Source of the DNA: an uncultured Verrucomicrobiota bacterium
Lineage (GTDB): Bacteria; Verrucomicrobiota; Verrucomicrobiae; Opitutales; Opitutaceae
Assembly (NCBI GenBank): GCA_946481225.1
Contig: CAMLNJ010000269.1
Location: forward strand, 1 to 5,057
Direction of reading: 5' to 3'
Length of the DNA stretch: 5,057 bases
Both the position numbers and the translations under genes were made by a program. Positions 4,392 through 5,057 of the stretch are shown here, in pieces (the stretch's first letter is position 1; each line of letters begins with the position of its first letter). Below the pieces are notes generated by a model. That model had not been told where the DNA came from, searched no databases, and saw only the letters and a list, made by a program, of their open reading frames with translations.

Positions 4392-5057
4392 TCGCCCTCG
4401 CCTGGTGGCGCCGACGCACCCTCCGCTTCCGGCTCGCCGCCTGGTATGGGATCGGCGGCGTCGTGCTGCTCACCGCCTTCTGCGTGGTGATTTACGGCTT
4501 CGTCAGCCGGCGCATGGCCCAGCCGCTTGATCGCCAGCTCCGCGCCGATCTCGCGACCGTGCAGGCGCGGCTTACCCTAGGCAAGGACGGGACCCTGCGT
4601 TGGGACGGCCGCGCACCCGCCCGCGGAGAAGCCTGGGCCTGGGGCGACCCGTGGTTCGAAGTCTGGGACGAACAGGGCCGTCTCCTGCTGCGCCAGTGGC
4701 CCCTCGACGAGGCGAAGCTGGACCAGACGCCCTACGCCCCGGCTCCGGATTGGGAAACGCTCTCGGTCTTCAACATCGCCACCGACCTTCGTCTGCGAGT
4801 GCTCGCCGCCCCGTGGCGGCCCGCCGGCGAAGGCGCCGGCAAGCCACGCTGGATGCTGCGCGTCATGCGCGTTCACAAGCCCGCCGCGGACGCCCTCAGC
4901 GCCCTTCTGCTCATCCTCGCCGTCTCGCTGCCCGTGGTCATCGCGCTGCTCGTGGCCGTCGGCTACCTGCTCACCCGCCACTGGCTGCGTCCGCTGCACG
5001 ACATGGTCGCCGAGGCGGAGCGCATCACCGCGGACGACCTCGGGGCCCGAGGTCGTC
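4388..5057 (+). CDS. Sensor histidine kinase, N-terminal part, runs off right edge
   Basis: Membrane sensor partner of the preceding regulator. The 223 residues visible show a basic N-terminus (WWRRRTLRFRL), a first membrane helix at about 16-39, an extracytoplasmic domain of about 130 residues (40-169), a second membrane helix at about 170-195, and the start of a HAMP linker with RHWLRPLHDMVAEAERIT (197-214). The H-box and ATPase domains lie beyond the edge. The GTG start overlaps the regulator stop by four bases (GTGA), giving translational coupling. The sensor domain contains nine tryptophans and the stretch FEVWDEQGRLL, which resembles the outer domain of heavy-metal (CusS-type) kinases; that comparison is by eye and the ligand is unknown. 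Confidence 0.88.
   Translation, partial: MIALAWWRRRTLRFRLAAWYGIGGVVLLTAFCVVIYGFVSRRMAQPLDRQLRADLATVQARLTLGKDGTLRWDGRAPARGEAWAWGDPWFEVWDEQGRLLLRQWPLDEAKLDQTPYAPAPDWETLSVFNIATDLRLRVLAAPWRPAGEGAGKPRWMLRVMRVHKPAADALSALLLILAVSLPVVIALLVAVGYLLTRHWLRPLHDMVAEAERITADDLGARGR

Overview
The window is GC-rich chromosomal DNA holding two divergently oriented gene groups. On the minus strand lies a set of urease accessory genes, in transcription order ureE, a GxxExxY-family gene, ureF, ureG and ureD (cut by the left edge). On the plus strand lie an OmpR-type response regulator and the start of its partner sensor kinase (cut by the right edge). The GC-richness, the mostly absent Shine-Dalgarno sequences, the GxxExxY gene and the abundant hairpin repeats built on a 9-base period all suggest a Verrucomicrobia-like genome, possibly Opitutaceae. 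No marker gene is present, so this is an inference from style.

Reading right to left on the minus strand: ureE (2624-3097) supplies nickel; a GxxExxY protein (2133-2579) sits in the middle of the cluster; ureF (1424-2131) starts one base after the GxxExxY stop codon; ureG (680-1300) is the GTPase; ureD (254 to the left edge) is the scaffold protein. UreD, UreF and UreG form the complex that loads nickel into apo-urease, and UreE feeds it. The structural genes ureABC are not in the window.

The striking part is between the genes. Every gap in the urease cluster is filled by a short inverted-repeat element with arms of roughly 30-35 bases made of 9-base units such as AAAGAACGC. Solo copies of about 77-79 bases lie at 271-349, 427-504, 603-679 and 3201-3277, and a variant family copy of about 94 bases lies at 1322-1415. 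The GxxExxY gene is bracketed by the same arms (2131-2165 and 2587-2621). The arms provide its purine-rich leader and its stop codon, so the gene looks like cargo, or the driver, of a larger version of the repeat. The solo copies look like internally deleted versions. The 425-base gap between ureG and ureD has three solo copies and two decayed copies of the start of ureD.

The 571-base divergent region (3098-3668) holds another solo repeat, a separate 160-base long inverted repeat with TTATTTAC-type ends (3285-3444), and a plus-strand intrinsic terminator (3485-3514) that has no gene in front of it. It ends at the regulator's GTG start. The two-component pair overlaps by four bases and resembles heavy-metal or envelope-stress systems; nothing seen links it functionally to urease.
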